Source of the DNA: Phycisphaerales bacterium
GTDB taxonomy: Bacteria; Planctomycetota; Phycisphaerae; Phycisphaerales; UBA1924
Length of the DNA stretch: 64,000 bases
Direction of reading: 5' to 3'
Assembly: GCA_016699835.1 (NCBI GenBank)
Contig: CP064987.1
Location: 558,001 to 622,000 of the forward strand
The notes under the pieces are model-generated. The model was not told where the DNA came from. It searched no databases and saw nothing but the letters and a program-made list of their open reading frames with translations. Position numbers and translations under genes: made by a program. How positions within the stretch are numbered: the stretch's first letter is position 1; the number at the start of each line of letters is the position of its first letter. Shown here in pieces: positions 25,466 to 34,053 of this stretch.

Positions 25466-25972
25466 ATGCGGCAGTTCAAGGACAACGCGGGTCGGACCTG
25501 GACGGTGGACATCAACGTCGCCACGCTCAAGCGCGTGCGCGGGCTCACGGGCGTCGACCTCATGCAGGTCATCGAGGGGACGCTCATCGAGAAGCTCATC
25601 CGCGACCCGGTGCTCCTGTGCGATGTGGTCTACGCCGTCTGCAAGCCCGAGGCCGACTTGGCCAAAGTCTCCGACGAGGAGTTCGGCAAGGCGATGGCGG
25701 GCGATGCCATCGAGGCCGCGACGGGCGTGATGCTGGATGAACTCATCAGTTTCTGCCCGAGCCCGAGGGACCGGGCCAACCTCGGGCGGGTGCTCCAGGC
25801 CACCAACCGGGTGCTGGACAAGGCCCGCGACCTGACGGAGAAGCGGATCGAGAAACTGACCAGCGAGAGCGAGCTGGACAGGCTCGTGAACCGGATGGTC
25901 CCCGACCCGCCGACGCCTGGAAGTTCATCTACCAGTGCGCCGGAGCCCTCGGCCTCGACCCCGGGCCCCTGA
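25466..25972 (+). CDS. Tail assembly chaperone, short product (G-like)
   Basis: A 168-residue protein with a GGAGG site before ATG 25466. Helical content and the position between tail tube and tape measure match the lambda gpG-like chaperone. Near the end the -1 frame continues an open reading frame with natural-looking sequence. Termination in the normal frame gives this short product, while a -1 shift would give the long G-T-like form. Confidence 0.72.
   Translation: MRQFKDNAGRTWTVDINVATLKRVRGLTGVDLMQVIEGTLIEKLIRDPVLLCDVVYAVCKPEADLAKVSDEEFGKAMAGDAIEAATGVMLDELISFCPSPRDRANLGRVLQATNRVLDKARDLTEKRIEKLTSESELDRLVNRMVPDPPTPGSSSTSAPEPSASTPGP
25898..25906 (+). promoter_or_regulatory. Candidate -1 ribosomal frameshift site
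   Basis: GTC CCC in the 0 frame provides a CCCC run (25900-25903), so the tRNA on CCC can re-pair one base back. From here the -1 frame stays open through 26214 with sensible sequence (PADAWKFIYQCAGALGLD). Confidence 0.5.
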
Positions 25973-25983
25973 CGCTGCGGGAG

Positions 25984-26214
25984 TTGGTCGCCATGCTCGA
26001 CGGCCGTCAGCGCCACGACTGGTCGATCGCCGCCGCCGTCATGTCCGTGGTGGCCAACACCGCCCGCGATCCCAAGCGATCCCGCCTGCTCAAGCCATCC
26101 GACTTCGACCCATTCAACAAGCCCGCCCGCCCCGTCAGGGTTGACGTGTCGGTCCTCAAAGACGTGTTCATCGACCGCCGCATGCCGGAGGTCGCCAAGG
26201 AGACTCGCGCATGA
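25984..26214 (+). CDS. Tail assembly chaperone extension (T-like), reached by -1 frameshift
   Basis: The frame is already open before the first canonical start (TTG 25984). Upstream codons read WKFIYQCAGALGLDPGPLTL, which looks like real protein. A product from TTG alone would lose this part, and no suitable ribosome binding site is present. The whole resembles the lambda gpT-like extension in the G-T chaperone fusion, although the function is inferred from position and arrangement. Confidence 0.6.
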   Translation: MVAMLDGRQRHDWSIAAAVMSVVANTARDPKRSRLLKPSDFDPFNKPARPVRVDVSVLKDVFIDRRMPEVAKETRA

Positions 26215-26711
26215 AGAGCCTGTCCACTCGCCACTACGTCTACATCGGTGCCCTGATCCTGCTGGCGCTCGTGCTCGCGTCGTGCGCCGGCCTGGACCTT
26301 GGTGACATCGTCAAGGTCAAAACGCCCAACACCATCCAGCAGACCACCGGCCTGCCGTCGACGCTCAGCCTCAACGAGGCGGAGGTCGAGTACCAGAACT
26401 GGTTCAACCTCACGCAGACCACCGGCGCGCAGTGGAAGGGCAACATCGAGAAGGCCGGCGAGATCCGCGGGCTGCTGGGACAACTCACGCTCTCGGCCCT
26501 CGACACCGTTGGCCCGACCGTCGCAGGCTTGCCCGTGCTCGGGCCGGCGCTGCCCGCGCTCACCGGCATCGTCGGACTGTTCATCGGGTCGGGCCGTCTC
26601 CGTAAGGAGAAGGAGGCGTCGTTCAACAAGGGCCTGGAGAAGGGCAGCGGTCTCGCTGGCACCGGCGGCGGGAATGGCGGTTCGGTTGGGGGGGCGGGGA
26701 GTGGTGCGTGA
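26211..26711 (+). CDS. Putative lipoprotein with C-terminal hydrophobic segment
   Basis: A 166-residue protein with a lipoprotein signal peptide (LILLALVLASC, Cys about 25). A second hydrophobic stretch (about 105-130, GLPVLGPALPALTGIVGLFI) is followed by a charged and Gly-rich tail. It might be a lysis-related or superinfection-exclusion protein. The ATG overlaps the end of the chaperone gene. Confidence 0.6.
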   Translation: MKSLSTRHYVYIGALILLALVLASCAGLDLGDIVKVKTPNTIQQTTGLPSTLSLNEAEVEYQNWFNLTQTTGAQWKGNIEKAGEIRGLLGQLTLSALDTVGPTVAGLPVLGPALPALTGIVGLFIGSGRLRKEKEASFNKGLEKGSGLAGTGGGNGGSVGGAGSGA

Positions 26712-27145
26712 TCACCATGCGGATCAAAGACATGTTCTTCGACCGCCACGTCGTCATGGCGGCGGTCGACAACGCCAAGCGGAAGGTGCTCAGCAAGGCC
26801 GGCGCGTTCATCCGCACGGCGGCCAAGACGAGCATCCGCATACGCAAGGGGTCGGCTCCTCCCGGGGCCCCGCCCCATTCGCACGAAGGCAGCCTGCGTC
26901 GGCTGATCCTCTTTGGGTACGACAAGCCCAACGACTCGGTGGTCGTCGGGCCGGTGGGATTCAAGAAGAGCGAGGCACCGAGCGCTTTGGAGCATGGCGG
27001 CGAAGTCATCGTGCTTCGCAGACGCGGTGGCAAGCTCACCTCGCAGAAGGTCAAGATCGCGCCGCGGCCCTACATGGCCCCGGCGCTGGAGAAGGAGCGG
27101 CCCAACCTGCCGCTCCTGTGGCGGAACTCGATCAAGAAAGGGTGA
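26708..27145 (+). CDS. Minor tail / virion morphogenesis-like protein, 145 aa
   Basis: GTG 26708 overlaps the lipoprotein stop; an in-frame ATG at 26717 is equally possible. A helical N-terminus (KAGAFIRTAAKTSIRIRKG) precedes a GSAPPGAPPHSHEG linker and a C-terminal RPYMAPALEKERPNLPLLW, which resembles HK97 gp10-like and phage virion morphogenesis proteins involved in tail completion. It lies directly before the tape measure gene. Confidence 0.62.
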   Translation: MITMRIKDMFFDRHVVMAAVDNAKRKVLSKAGAFIRTAAKTSIRIRKGSAPPGAPPHSHEGSLRRLILFGYDKPNDSVVVGPVGFKKSEAPSALEHGGEVIVLRRRGGKLTSQKVKIAPRPYMAPALEKERPNLPLLWRNSIKKG

Positions 27146-27151
27146 TTGAAC

Positions 27152-29146
27152 GTGGCCGATACGCGGGGCATCCGAGCCGGGCGAGCCTTCATTGAGCTGG
27201 GCGTCAGCGACAAGCTGTCGGCTGGCCTGAAGGCAGCCCAGAAGAAGCTCGAGGCCTTCGGCGCTGGGCTGCGGTCCATCGGCACGAAGATGGCGGGCAT
27301 CGGTGTCGCGGCGATCACCGCGTTGCTCGGCACGGCGAAGGTGTTCAGTGACTCGGGCGACGCGCTCGACAAGATGAGCGCCCGCACGGGCGTGAGCGTT
27401 GAGGCCCTCAGCGAGCTCGGTTATGCGGCTGACCTCTCGGGCACGGACATGGAGACGCTGGAGAACGGCCTCCGCGTCATGCAAAGGACGCTCACGGAGG
27501 CGTCACAAGGGTCCAAGGGTGCGAACGAGGCTCTCGCGCGGCTGGGGCTGACGGTGCAGGACCTCGCCAAGCTCTCGCCCGACGAGCAGTTCAAGCTGCT
27601 GGCCGACCGGATCTCCCAGATCCAAGACCCGGCGCTCCGGGCCGCGATGGCGATGGAGCTCTTCGGCAAGGCGGGAACGAAGCTCCTGCCGCTGATGGCC
27701 GACGGCGCTGCGGGCATCAACGAGATGCAGGAGCAGGCCCGCAAGCTCGGGCTGACGGTCAGTACCGAGACCGCTCGCGATGCTGCAGAACTGAACGACG
27801 CGCTGGGCACGCTCTGGAAGGTCCTTAAGCAGGGTGTGTTCACGATTGGCGGGGCGCTCGCGCCGACGATCAAGGACCTGACCGAGCGGATCACCCGCAT
27901 CGTCGTCAGCGCCACCGCGTGGGTGAAGGCGAACAAGGAAACGGTCGTCTGGGCGCTCAAGGTCGCGGCGGCGGTCGCCGTCGCGGGGATTGCCATCGTC
28001 GGCCTGGGCTACATCATCTCAGGCATCGGCGCGGCGATTGGCATCGTGGCCGCCGTCATCGGCGGGATCGGCACGGCGTTCAGCTTGATCGGAGCCGCCA
28101 TCGGCGCGATTCTGACTCCGGTCGGCCTGACCATCGGCGCGATCGTGGCGCTCGGCGGCACACTGCTGGTGGTCACCGGCGCGGGCAGCGAGGCGCTGTC
28201 GTGGCTCGCGGAGAAGTTCACCGAGCTGCGAGATTGGGTCGGCAAAGTGGTCGGCGGCATCTCCGACGCCCTCGCCGCCGGCGACATCGCACTCGCAGCC
28301 GAGATCCTGTGGCTGTCGCTCAAGGTCATCTGGCAGCAGGGCGTCGCGGCGCTCAACAAGGCGTGGCTGGGCGCGAAGGAGTTCTTCGCCTCCACGGCGT
28401 ATGCCATGTGGTACGGAGCTCTGGCGGCGGCGGAGATCGTGTTCCACGCACTCGAGGTCGCGTGGATCGAGACCACCGCCTTCCTGTCAAAGACATGGAC
28501 CAACTTCGCCACCGGCTTCCAGATGATCTGGGAGGAAGCTTCGTCGTGGGTCGCCAAGCGAATGCTGGAGATTCAGGGGCTGTTCGATGACGGGCTCGAT
28601 GTGGACGCCGCCAAGAAGGCAGTCGATCAGCAACTCGAATCCCGCCTTGTCGAACTGGAGAACGCTGCCCAGCAGTCGGTGACGGCACGCGAGGGGCAGC
28701 GCGAACAGCAGCGCCGCGATGCGGCGGCGATGCACGAAGCGACGCTGGCCGCGATCGGCCAGGACTTCGAGAACGCCCAACAGGCCCTGCGCAAGGACAC
28801 GGAAGCCGGGCTCGCCGAGTCGCAGGCAGCGCTCGATGCCGCAAAGCAGAAGCTCGCGGCCGCGATCGAGGAGGCCCGCAAGAAGCGCGAGGCCGCAGAC
28901 GCCGAGAAGGGGCCAGGTCGGCCACAGCGGGATCTGCTGGCCGACTTCGAGGATCGCCTGTCCGGCCTCGGGGCGGCCATCGGCAAGGGCATCAGCGTCA
29001 CTGGGACGTTCAGTTCGGCAGCCGTCTCCGGTCTGGGCACGGGTGGCGACGCCGCCGAGCGCACTGCCAGCGCCACCGAGCAGACCGCCCGCAACACCAA
29101 GCGTCTGCTGGATGCCAGCGTCGACAACGGGCTGCGGTTCGCCTGA
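27152..29146 (+). CDS. Phage tail tape measure protein
   Basis: A 664-residue tape measure. The start shows FIELGVSDKLSAGLKAAQKK, the middle has LSPDEQFKLLADRISQI, and then a run of several hydrophobic segments (about 270-345) rich in Gly and Ile. Long charged coiled coils (about 490-600) follow. The length is short for the class, which implies a short tail. GTG 27152 has AAAGGG upstream; TTG 27146 is an alternative. It sets tail length and helps DNA ejection. Confidence 0.85.
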   Translation: MADTRGIRAGRAFIELGVSDKLSAGLKAAQKKLEAFGAGLRSIGTKMAGIGVAAITALLGTAKVFSDSGDALDKMSARTGVSVEALSELGYAADLSGTDMETLENGLRVMQRTLTEASQGSKGANEALARLGLTVQDLAKLSPDEQFKLLADRISQIQDPALRAAMAMELFGKAGTKLLPLMADGAAGINEMQEQARKLGLTVSTETARDAAELNDALGTLWKVLKQGVFTIGGALAPTIKDLTERITRIVVSATAWVKANKETVVWALKVAAAVAVAGIAIVGLGYIISGIGAAIGIVAAVIGGIGTAFSLIGAAIGAILTPVGLTIGAIVALGGTLLVVTGAGSEALSWLAEKFTELRDWVGKVVGGISDALAAGDIALAAEILWLSLKVIWQQGVAALNKAWLGAKEFFASTAYAMWYGALAAAEIVFHALEVAWIETTAFLSKTWTNFATGFQMIWEEASSWVAKRMLEIQGLFDDGLDVDAAKKAVDQQLESRLVELENAAQQSVTAREGQREQQRRDAAAMHEATLAAIGQDFENAQQALRKDTEAGLAESQAALDAAKQKLAAAIEEARKKREAADAEKGPGRPQRDLLADFEDRLSGLGAAIGKGISVTGTFSSAAVSGLGTGGDAAERTASATEQTARNTKRLLDASVDNGLRFA

Positions 29147-29176
29147 CCCCATCCCACAGAAAGGAGTTCATCGTTC

Positions 29177-29995
29177 GTGCCGGTTGAGGTCTTTGAGAAG
29201 TTCGAGAGCCGCCGCTCCACCAAGGCGAACCAAGCCTCGCAGTCGTCTGCGGAGCTTGGCTACATCGTGCGCGGCACGGCCGACGACCTCGCGGCCCGCA
29301 CCGCAGCGCAGGCGGCCTCCCCAGCGGCCTACGACACGCTCCCGCGCCAGACTATCCAGATCGAGCCCATCGGCCCGCAGCTGTGGGACGTCACCGTCCG
29401 CTACAGCCAGAACGCCTCCACTGGCACGAGCACCCCGAGCGAGTCATCGTTCACGTTCGAGACCGGCGGCGGCACCCAGCACATCACCCAGAGCCTGCAG
29501 ACCATGCAGCGCCGCCCAGCGCCGGGCACCACCGCGCCCGACTTCGGCGGCGCGATCGGCGTCACCGCCGACGGCGTCGAGGGCGTGGACATCACGGTCC
29601 CCGTCTACCAGTTCTCCGAGACGCACTACTTCACCGATGCGCAGGTCACCGCGTCGTACAAGGGCGCGATCTTCTCGTGCACGGGCAAGACCAACGCGGG
29701 CTCGTTCCGCGGGTTCGCGGCGGGCGAGGTGCTGTTCCTGGGCGCGACGGGCTCCAAGCGCGGCGACGGCCCCGATGACGACTGGGAGATCACCTTCCGG
29801 TTCGCCGCGAGCCCCAACCAGACCAACCTGACCGTCGGTCCCGTCAGCGGGATCAACAAGAAGGGGTGGGAGTACCTCTGGGTCCGCTACGCCGACGCGG
29901 AGGACTCGGGCTCCGGCGCGATCATCAAGAAACCCATCGCCGCGTACGTCGAGCGCGTGTACGACCAGGCCAACTTCGGAGCGCTGGGAATCTAA
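29177..29995 (+). CDS. Distal tail / baseplate-like structural protein, 272 aa
   Basis: GTG 29177 follows AAAGGAG. It has strand-rich composition (YDTLPRQTIQIEPIGPQLWD, FETGGGTQHITQSLQTM), and an adjacent position to the tape measure and the next structural gene suggests a baseplate or distal tail component. No family is certain. Confidence 0.6.
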   Translation: MPVEVFEKFESRRSTKANQASQSSAELGYIVRGTADDLAARTAAQAASPAAYDTLPRQTIQIEPIGPQLWDVTVRYSQNASTGTSTPSESSFTFETGGGTQHITQSLQTMQRRPAPGTTAPDFGGAIGVTADGVEGVDITVPVYQFSETHYFTDAQVTASYKGAIFSCTGKTNAGSFRGFAAGEVLFLGATGSKRGDGPDDDWEITFRFAASPNQTNLTVGPVSGINKKGWEYLWVRYADAEDSGSGAIIKKPIAAYVERVYDQANFGALGI

Positions 29996-29998
29996 AAC

Positions 29999-31039
29999 AT
30001 GCCCGATGACCTCCGCAAAGTCCGCTCCGGCCAGCCCCTCCGCATCCCCGCGGGCGCGTACAACGCGTTCGTCGATGCGGCGGTCGATCTGCGCTCGCGT
30101 CAGGGGCGCAATCAGGCCATCGCCGGGCCGCTCGTCGAGTCGGCTCAGCGCGGCATCGGCGTGGTGCTCGTCCGCAACGACTCGGGCGAGCTGATCGAGG
30201 CGCACCACGCGCTGGCGATCACCGGCGTGCTGGTTGAGCCGGGCGAGGACGACCAAGAGCGGACCTTCCACAGCCGCACGCCACTGACTGGCGATGTCGC
30301 CACCGAGGAGTCCGACACGCTCGCGTTCGCCGTGGCGCTCCAGCCGATCAAGCCCAACGCCCTCGGCCCCTGCGTGCTCACCGGCGTGACGACGGCGCGG
30401 GTCTACATCACCAACGAGACGGACACCACCTGTGAGCTCGCGGCCGAGGAGACGGTCCTGGCCAGCACGCCCATGGGCGGCATCCCGATCCTGTGGAAGG
30501 AGGACGGCACCGGCGAGAAGTGGGCGGTGATCGAACTCGGCCGGCCATCGCTGGGTCGCATCACCGCGATCCTCGGCGCGGCCCAGCCGATCCCCACCGA
30601 GCGCAACCGCTGGCGGTACCCGTGGGTCGAGGCCCAGATCGACGGCAACCCCGGAAGTCCGGACTACCTGCGGTACGTGCCGGTCGAGAACGGACTGACC
30701 TCGCAGGCCCCCAGCGGCGGCGAGGACCCCACGCGCCTGGCGATCAACCGCTTCGAGGCCCACCACATGAACGACTTGGAGCCCGGCTCGGGGTTCGGCG
30801 GTCTGCTCGGTCTAGGCCCGGTGTGCGAGCTCCCCGGCGTGCTCCCCAAGTGCCCGCCCGCGCGGTCGCTCAAGCCCAAGCTCGTGCCCATCCCCGAGGG
30901 CGTCTGCGTGCAGATGACCTGCGAGCGCAACAGCCGGGGCAAGCCGGTGTGGGTCTTCGAGGCCATGAGCCTGATCGAGATCGCCGACCCCGCCGACGAG
31001 GACCGCAAGTTCAACCTCTACATCGGAGGTGCGGAATGA
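29999..31039 (+). CDS. Structural tail protein, 346 aa
   Basis: A strand-rich, Pro/Gly-containing protein with no signal peptide (RIPAGAYNAFVDAAVDL, then ITGVLVEPGEDDQE). Proteins like this follow distal tail genes in siphophages with similar gene order, so it is probably part of the tail tip or fibre base. Its stop overlaps the methyltransferase start by 4 bp. Confidence 0.6.
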   Translation: MPDDLRKVRSGQPLRIPAGAYNAFVDAAVDLRSRQGRNQAIAGPLVESAQRGIGVVLVRNDSGELIEAHHALAITGVLVEPGEDDQERTFHSRTPLTGDVATEESDTLAFAVALQPIKPNALGPCVLTGVTTARVYITNETDTTCELAAEETVLASTPMGGIPILWKEDGTGEKWAVIELGRPSLGRITAILGAAQPIPTERNRWRYPWVEAQIDGNPGSPDYLRYVPVENGLTSQAPSGGEDPTRLAINRFEAHHMNDLEPGSGFGGLLGLGPVCELPGVLPKCPPARSLKPKLVPIPEGVCVQMTCERNSRGKPVWVFEAMSLIEIADPADEDRKFNLYIGGAE

Positions 31040-31644
31040 CGACCACTCCGACCCCCACGACCACACCCGCGCCGGCGACGCCGCTGGACGCCAAGCGCGC
31101 CAAGGAGCGGGCCAAGTACCTGGCGCTCGCCAGCAAGCCCGGCCCGACGTACGGCTCGTCCAACCACGGCCGCGCCGCGATCCCGCTCATCCAGGAGAGC
31201 AAGCCGAGGTTCGTGGTGGACTTTGGCTGCGGCCGCAACGACCTGGTCCGCGAGCTGCGGCGCCTCGGCATCGACGGGCTGGGCATTGACTTCGCGTTCC
31301 CCGAGGCGGACCTCGTGCGTCCGATGCACGCGACCGCCTTGAAGGCGGGCATCGCCGACGTGGTGACGAGCTTCGACGCCCTTGAGCACCTGCTGCCGGA
31401 GGACGTGGATCTCACGCTCGCGGAGATGCGCCGCGTCGCGGTGCCGCGCGGGCGGTTCATCTTCTCGATCTGCACGCGGCCGAGCACGACCACCGTCGCC
31501 GGCGAAGGTCTGCACCCGACGGTGCGACCGCTGGACTGGTGGCTGGAGCGCATCGCCCGCGTCGGGGTCGCGAGCAGGCCCAAGTCGGGCTCCCGGTACA
31601 TCGTCGGGAGGTTTAAGAGTGATCGGGGGTGCTGTGGTGCGTGA
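31036..31644 (+). CDS. SAM-dependent methyltransferase (class I)
   Basis: A 202-residue enzyme with SAM-binding motif I VVDFGCGRNDLV near residue 60, motif II-like GLGIDFAF, and VVTSFDALEHL. The last pattern is usual in small-molecule or glycan methyltransferases. A Thr/Pro-rich N-terminus precedes it. It opens the surface-modification-like cassette (methyltransferase, MptE-like, Hint protein, two glycosyltransferases). The likely substrate is a sugar or protein on the virion or host surface, but that is inference. Confidence 0.78.
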   Translation: MTTTPTPTTTPAPATPLDAKRAKERAKYLALASKPGPTYGSSNHGRAAIPLIQESKPRFVVDFGCGRNDLVRELRRLGIDGLGIDFAFPEADLVRPMHATALKAGIADVVTSFDALEHLLPEDVDLTLAEMRRVAVPRGRFIFSICTRPSTTTVAGEGLHPTVRPLDWWLERIARVGVASRPKSGSRYIVGRFKSDRGCCGA

Positions 31645-32551
31645 GAACCAGTCCGACATCGCGGCGCTGCAGGCTGGGCTCAAGGCGCGCAAGCCCGCGC
31701 GCGATGGCCTGCGCCTCTACACCGCCCCGCCGACGTTCGAGTCCGTGTCCCTGAGTGGGTTCTATCGGGGGCGGTCCGCCTTCCTCATGCTCTCCGGTCC
31801 GTCGCTCAAGCAGGTCGACCTGTCGCTGCTCGACGCCCGCGGCATCGTCACGATGGCCGTCAACAACGCCTGGTCCGTGCGGCGGCCGACGCTGTGGACC
31901 TGCGTGGACGACCCCGGCCGCTTCATCGACGTGGGGTGGAAGGACCCGGGCGTCCTGAAGTTCGTGCCCACGTGCATGTGGGACAAGCGGCTCAAGGTCA
32001 TGAACCCCGACGGCACGCTGCGGAACAGCGCCTTCAAGGTCCACCAGATGCCCGGCGTCCTGTTCTTCCGCCGCAGCGACCACTTCGACCACGAGCGATT
32101 CCTCACCGGGGACACGATCTCATGGGGCAACGACGCGAAGAACCCCGACTCGCTGGGCATCACCGGCAAGCGCTCGGTCATGCTCGTCGCCCTGCGCCTC
32201 CTCCATTACCTCGGCTTCTCGACGGTGTACCTGCTCGGCTGCGACTTCAAGATGGACGCGGAGCGCAAGTACGCCTTCGACGAGCACCGGGCCCAGAATG
32301 CGATCCGGCACAACAACGTGCTGTATGACTCGCTGTCGAAGAGATTCGAGGCCCTCAAGCCGCACTTCGAGAAGCACCGATTCCGCGTCGTCAACTGCTC
32401 GCCGGGCAGCGCCCTGGAGGTCGTCGAGAAGATGGCCTTCGAGGACGCGGTAAAGGCGGCGTCGTCCGAGTGCGGCAAGCCGATCCGCACCGACGGCTGG
32501 TACGAGCCGAATCCCAAGACGAGCGCCCCGCAGCAGGAGGCCGCACGATGA
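31619..32551 (+). CDS. MptE/DUF115-like protein
   Basis: A 310-residue protein with FLMLSGPSLKQVDLSLLDAR and then VTMAVNNAWSVRRPTLWTCV, the pattern of the MptE-like/DUF115 family, related to glycan-transfer and pterin phosphokinase folds. HYLGFSTVYLLGCDFKM lies at about 200-220. GTG 31619 has GGGAGG upstream and overlaps the methyltransferase. Position suggests glycan assembly on a surface component, without proof. Confidence 0.65.
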   Translation: MIGGAVVRENQSDIAALQAGLKARKPARDGLRLYTAPPTFESVSLSGFYRGRSAFLMLSGPSLKQVDLSLLDARGIVTMAVNNAWSVRRPTLWTCVDDPGRFIDVGWKDPGVLKFVPTCMWDKRLKVMNPDGTLRNSAFKVHQMPGVLFFRRSDHFDHERFLTGDTISWGNDAKNPDSLGITGKRSVMLVALRLLHYLGFSTVYLLGCDFKMDAERKYAFDEHRAQNAIRHNNVLYDSLSKRFEALKPHFEKHRFRVVNCSPGSALEVVEKMAFEDAVKAASSECGKPIRTDGWYEPNPKTSAPQQEAAR

Positions 32552-34053
32552 GCGACGGCCCCACGCGGTACTACCTCTACATCCCCGTCTGGGCGACCGG
32601 ACGTGCTCCGCAAGGCGGAGGGTCGAGCAACTACTCCACCCCGTCGGGCTCGACCCCGGAGAGCACGTACTCGACGCCGACGAGCACGCCGAGCATGCCG
32701 CCGAGCTACTCGACCACGGGAGACGTGATCTATACGACCGGCCCGGGCGGCACGCCGACGCTGACTTTCTACACCACCGGCGCGTTCACGAGCAACACGT
32801 CCGGGACAACGCACACGCCCTCAAGCAGCGGCCCGAGGTCGTCGAGCGGGATGACGACGAACTCGTCACAGACACCGACGAGTTCGCAGACGCCATGGAG
32901 CACGGGCTCGTCTGGCATGAGCAGCTCGGGCATGAGCAGTTCCGGCGGCGGGAGTTCGTCCGGCGCGTCCAGCGGGATGTCATCCGGGGCGAGTTCGGGC
33001 GCATCGTCGGGCATGTCTTCCGGCGGTAGTTCTGGTATGTCGTCGGGAGGATCGTCCGGGGGCTCATCGGGCGGCGGCTCTTCCGGAGGCGGATCGTCGG
33101 GTGGTGGCGGATCGAGCGGCGGTGGCGGCTCATCGGGCGGCGGCGGTAGTTCAGGTGGAGGGGGCAGCTCTGGTGGAGGCGGCTCCTCGGGAGGTGGCGG
33201 CAGCAGCGGCCCCGGTTCCAACTGCGTGCTCGCGGGCACGCCCATGGTGCTGGCCGACGGATCGCTCAAGCCGGTCGAGGCGCTCCAGCCGGGCGACCGC
33301 GTCGCGGCGCTCGACGTGGCGGGCCTGGATCGCGATGTGCCCTGGCGTGCGCAGTACCAGTGGCTCCGACCCTGGGCGGAGGCGGCGCTGACACCCGTCA
33401 CCGGCACCGTTAGCAGCGTGAGGCTCGGCACGCACGAGGGATTCATCACCATCAACGGCCGCCTACGCCTAACCCCCGAGCACCCGGTGCTCTTGAAGCG
33501 CAACGAGGAGATCGGTTTCGCGTCGGCGGAGTTTGTGCAGGTCGGCGATGCGCTCATCCGTCAGGACCTGAGCGAGGAACTGGTCGAGACGGTGGAACGC
33601 TCCGGCGAGCGCGTGACGACCGTGGCCGTGCATGTGCCGGGGCTGAATGTGTTCCTGGCAGGTGGCGTGTGGATCCACAACGACATGCCCGCGACGCGGC
33701 AGAGTGGTTCGGGGTCTTCTTCGGGCTCGGGATCGGGTTCCGGGTCTGGATCAGGCTCGTCGAGCGGAAGCGGGTCGGGCAGCGGCAAATCCAGCGGCTC
33801 ATCCATGTCGAGTTCTGCGTCCAGTTCCGGGTCGAGCTCCGGCAGTTCGTCGGGCTCCTCGAGCGGGAGCGACAGCGGCTCTGGGCCGCCCGGATCCGGC
33901 TCAGGTTCCGGCAGCGCTCAGCAGTCAGTGGCGCTCGGCGAGGGCGCATCGTCCTTCATCGAGGGCGGCATGGAGGGTGTGCCACCCGCAAAGTGGCAGC
34001 AGAGTGGCGTGGGCAGTCTCAGCAGCGGCATCGAAGAGGAGGTAAAGGCTTGA
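32548..34053 (+). CDS. Gly/Ser-rich protein with Hint (intein-like) domain
   Basis: A 501-residue protein in four parts. Residues about 1-130 are Ser/Thr/Pro-rich, and about 131-225 are GGGGSS-type repeats. Residues 226-378 form a Hint domain: it begins with Cys226 (CVLAGTPMVLADGSLKPVE), has the block B motif LTPEHPVLL, and ends with VFLAGGVWIHN. The residue after the last Asn is Asp, not Ser, Thr or Cys, so full intein splicing is unlikely, and the domain is closer to the bacterial intein-like (BIL) type that cleaves. A second Ser/Gly-rich linker and a short C-terminus follow. It lies in the surface-modification-like cassette. Function is unknown. Confidence 0.85.
   Translation: MSDGPTRYYLYIPVWATGRAPQGGGSSNYSTPSGSTPESTYSTPTSTPSMPPSYSTTGDVIYTTGPGGTPTLTFYTTGAFTSNTSGTTHTPSSSGPRSSSGMTTNSSQTPTSSQTPWSTGSSGMSSSGMSSSGGGSSSGASSGMSSGASSGASSGMSSGGSSGMSSGGSSGGSSGGGSSGGGSSGGGGSSGGGGSSGGGGSSGGGGSSGGGGSSGGGGSSGPGSNCVLAGTPMVLADGSLKPVEALQPGDRVAALDVAGLDRDVPWRAQYQWLRPWAEAALTPVTGTVSSVRLGTHEGFITINGRLRLTPEHPVLLKRNEEIGFASAEFVQVGDALIRQDLSEELVETVERSGERVTTVAVHVPGLNVFLAGGVWIHNDMPATRQSGSGSSSGSGSGSGSGSGSSSGSGSGSGKSSGSSMSSSASSSGSSSGSSSGSSSGSDSGSGPPGSGSGSGSAQQSVALGEGASSFIEGGMEGVPPAKWQQSGVGSLSSGIEEEVKA
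33100..33207 (+). repeat. Six 18-bp units encoding GGGGSS
   Basis: Tandem, non-identical 18-bp units translate as GGGGSS six times, immediately before the Hint domain's Cys226. Silent third-base variation between units suggests selection on the protein repeat. The repeat number is likely to vary between strains. Confidence 0.75.

Noticed and set aside
33061..33210. Repetitive DNA that might be a CRISPR-like array
   Set aside because: The units are 18-bp coding repeats (GGGGSS) without spacers, inside a reading frame.
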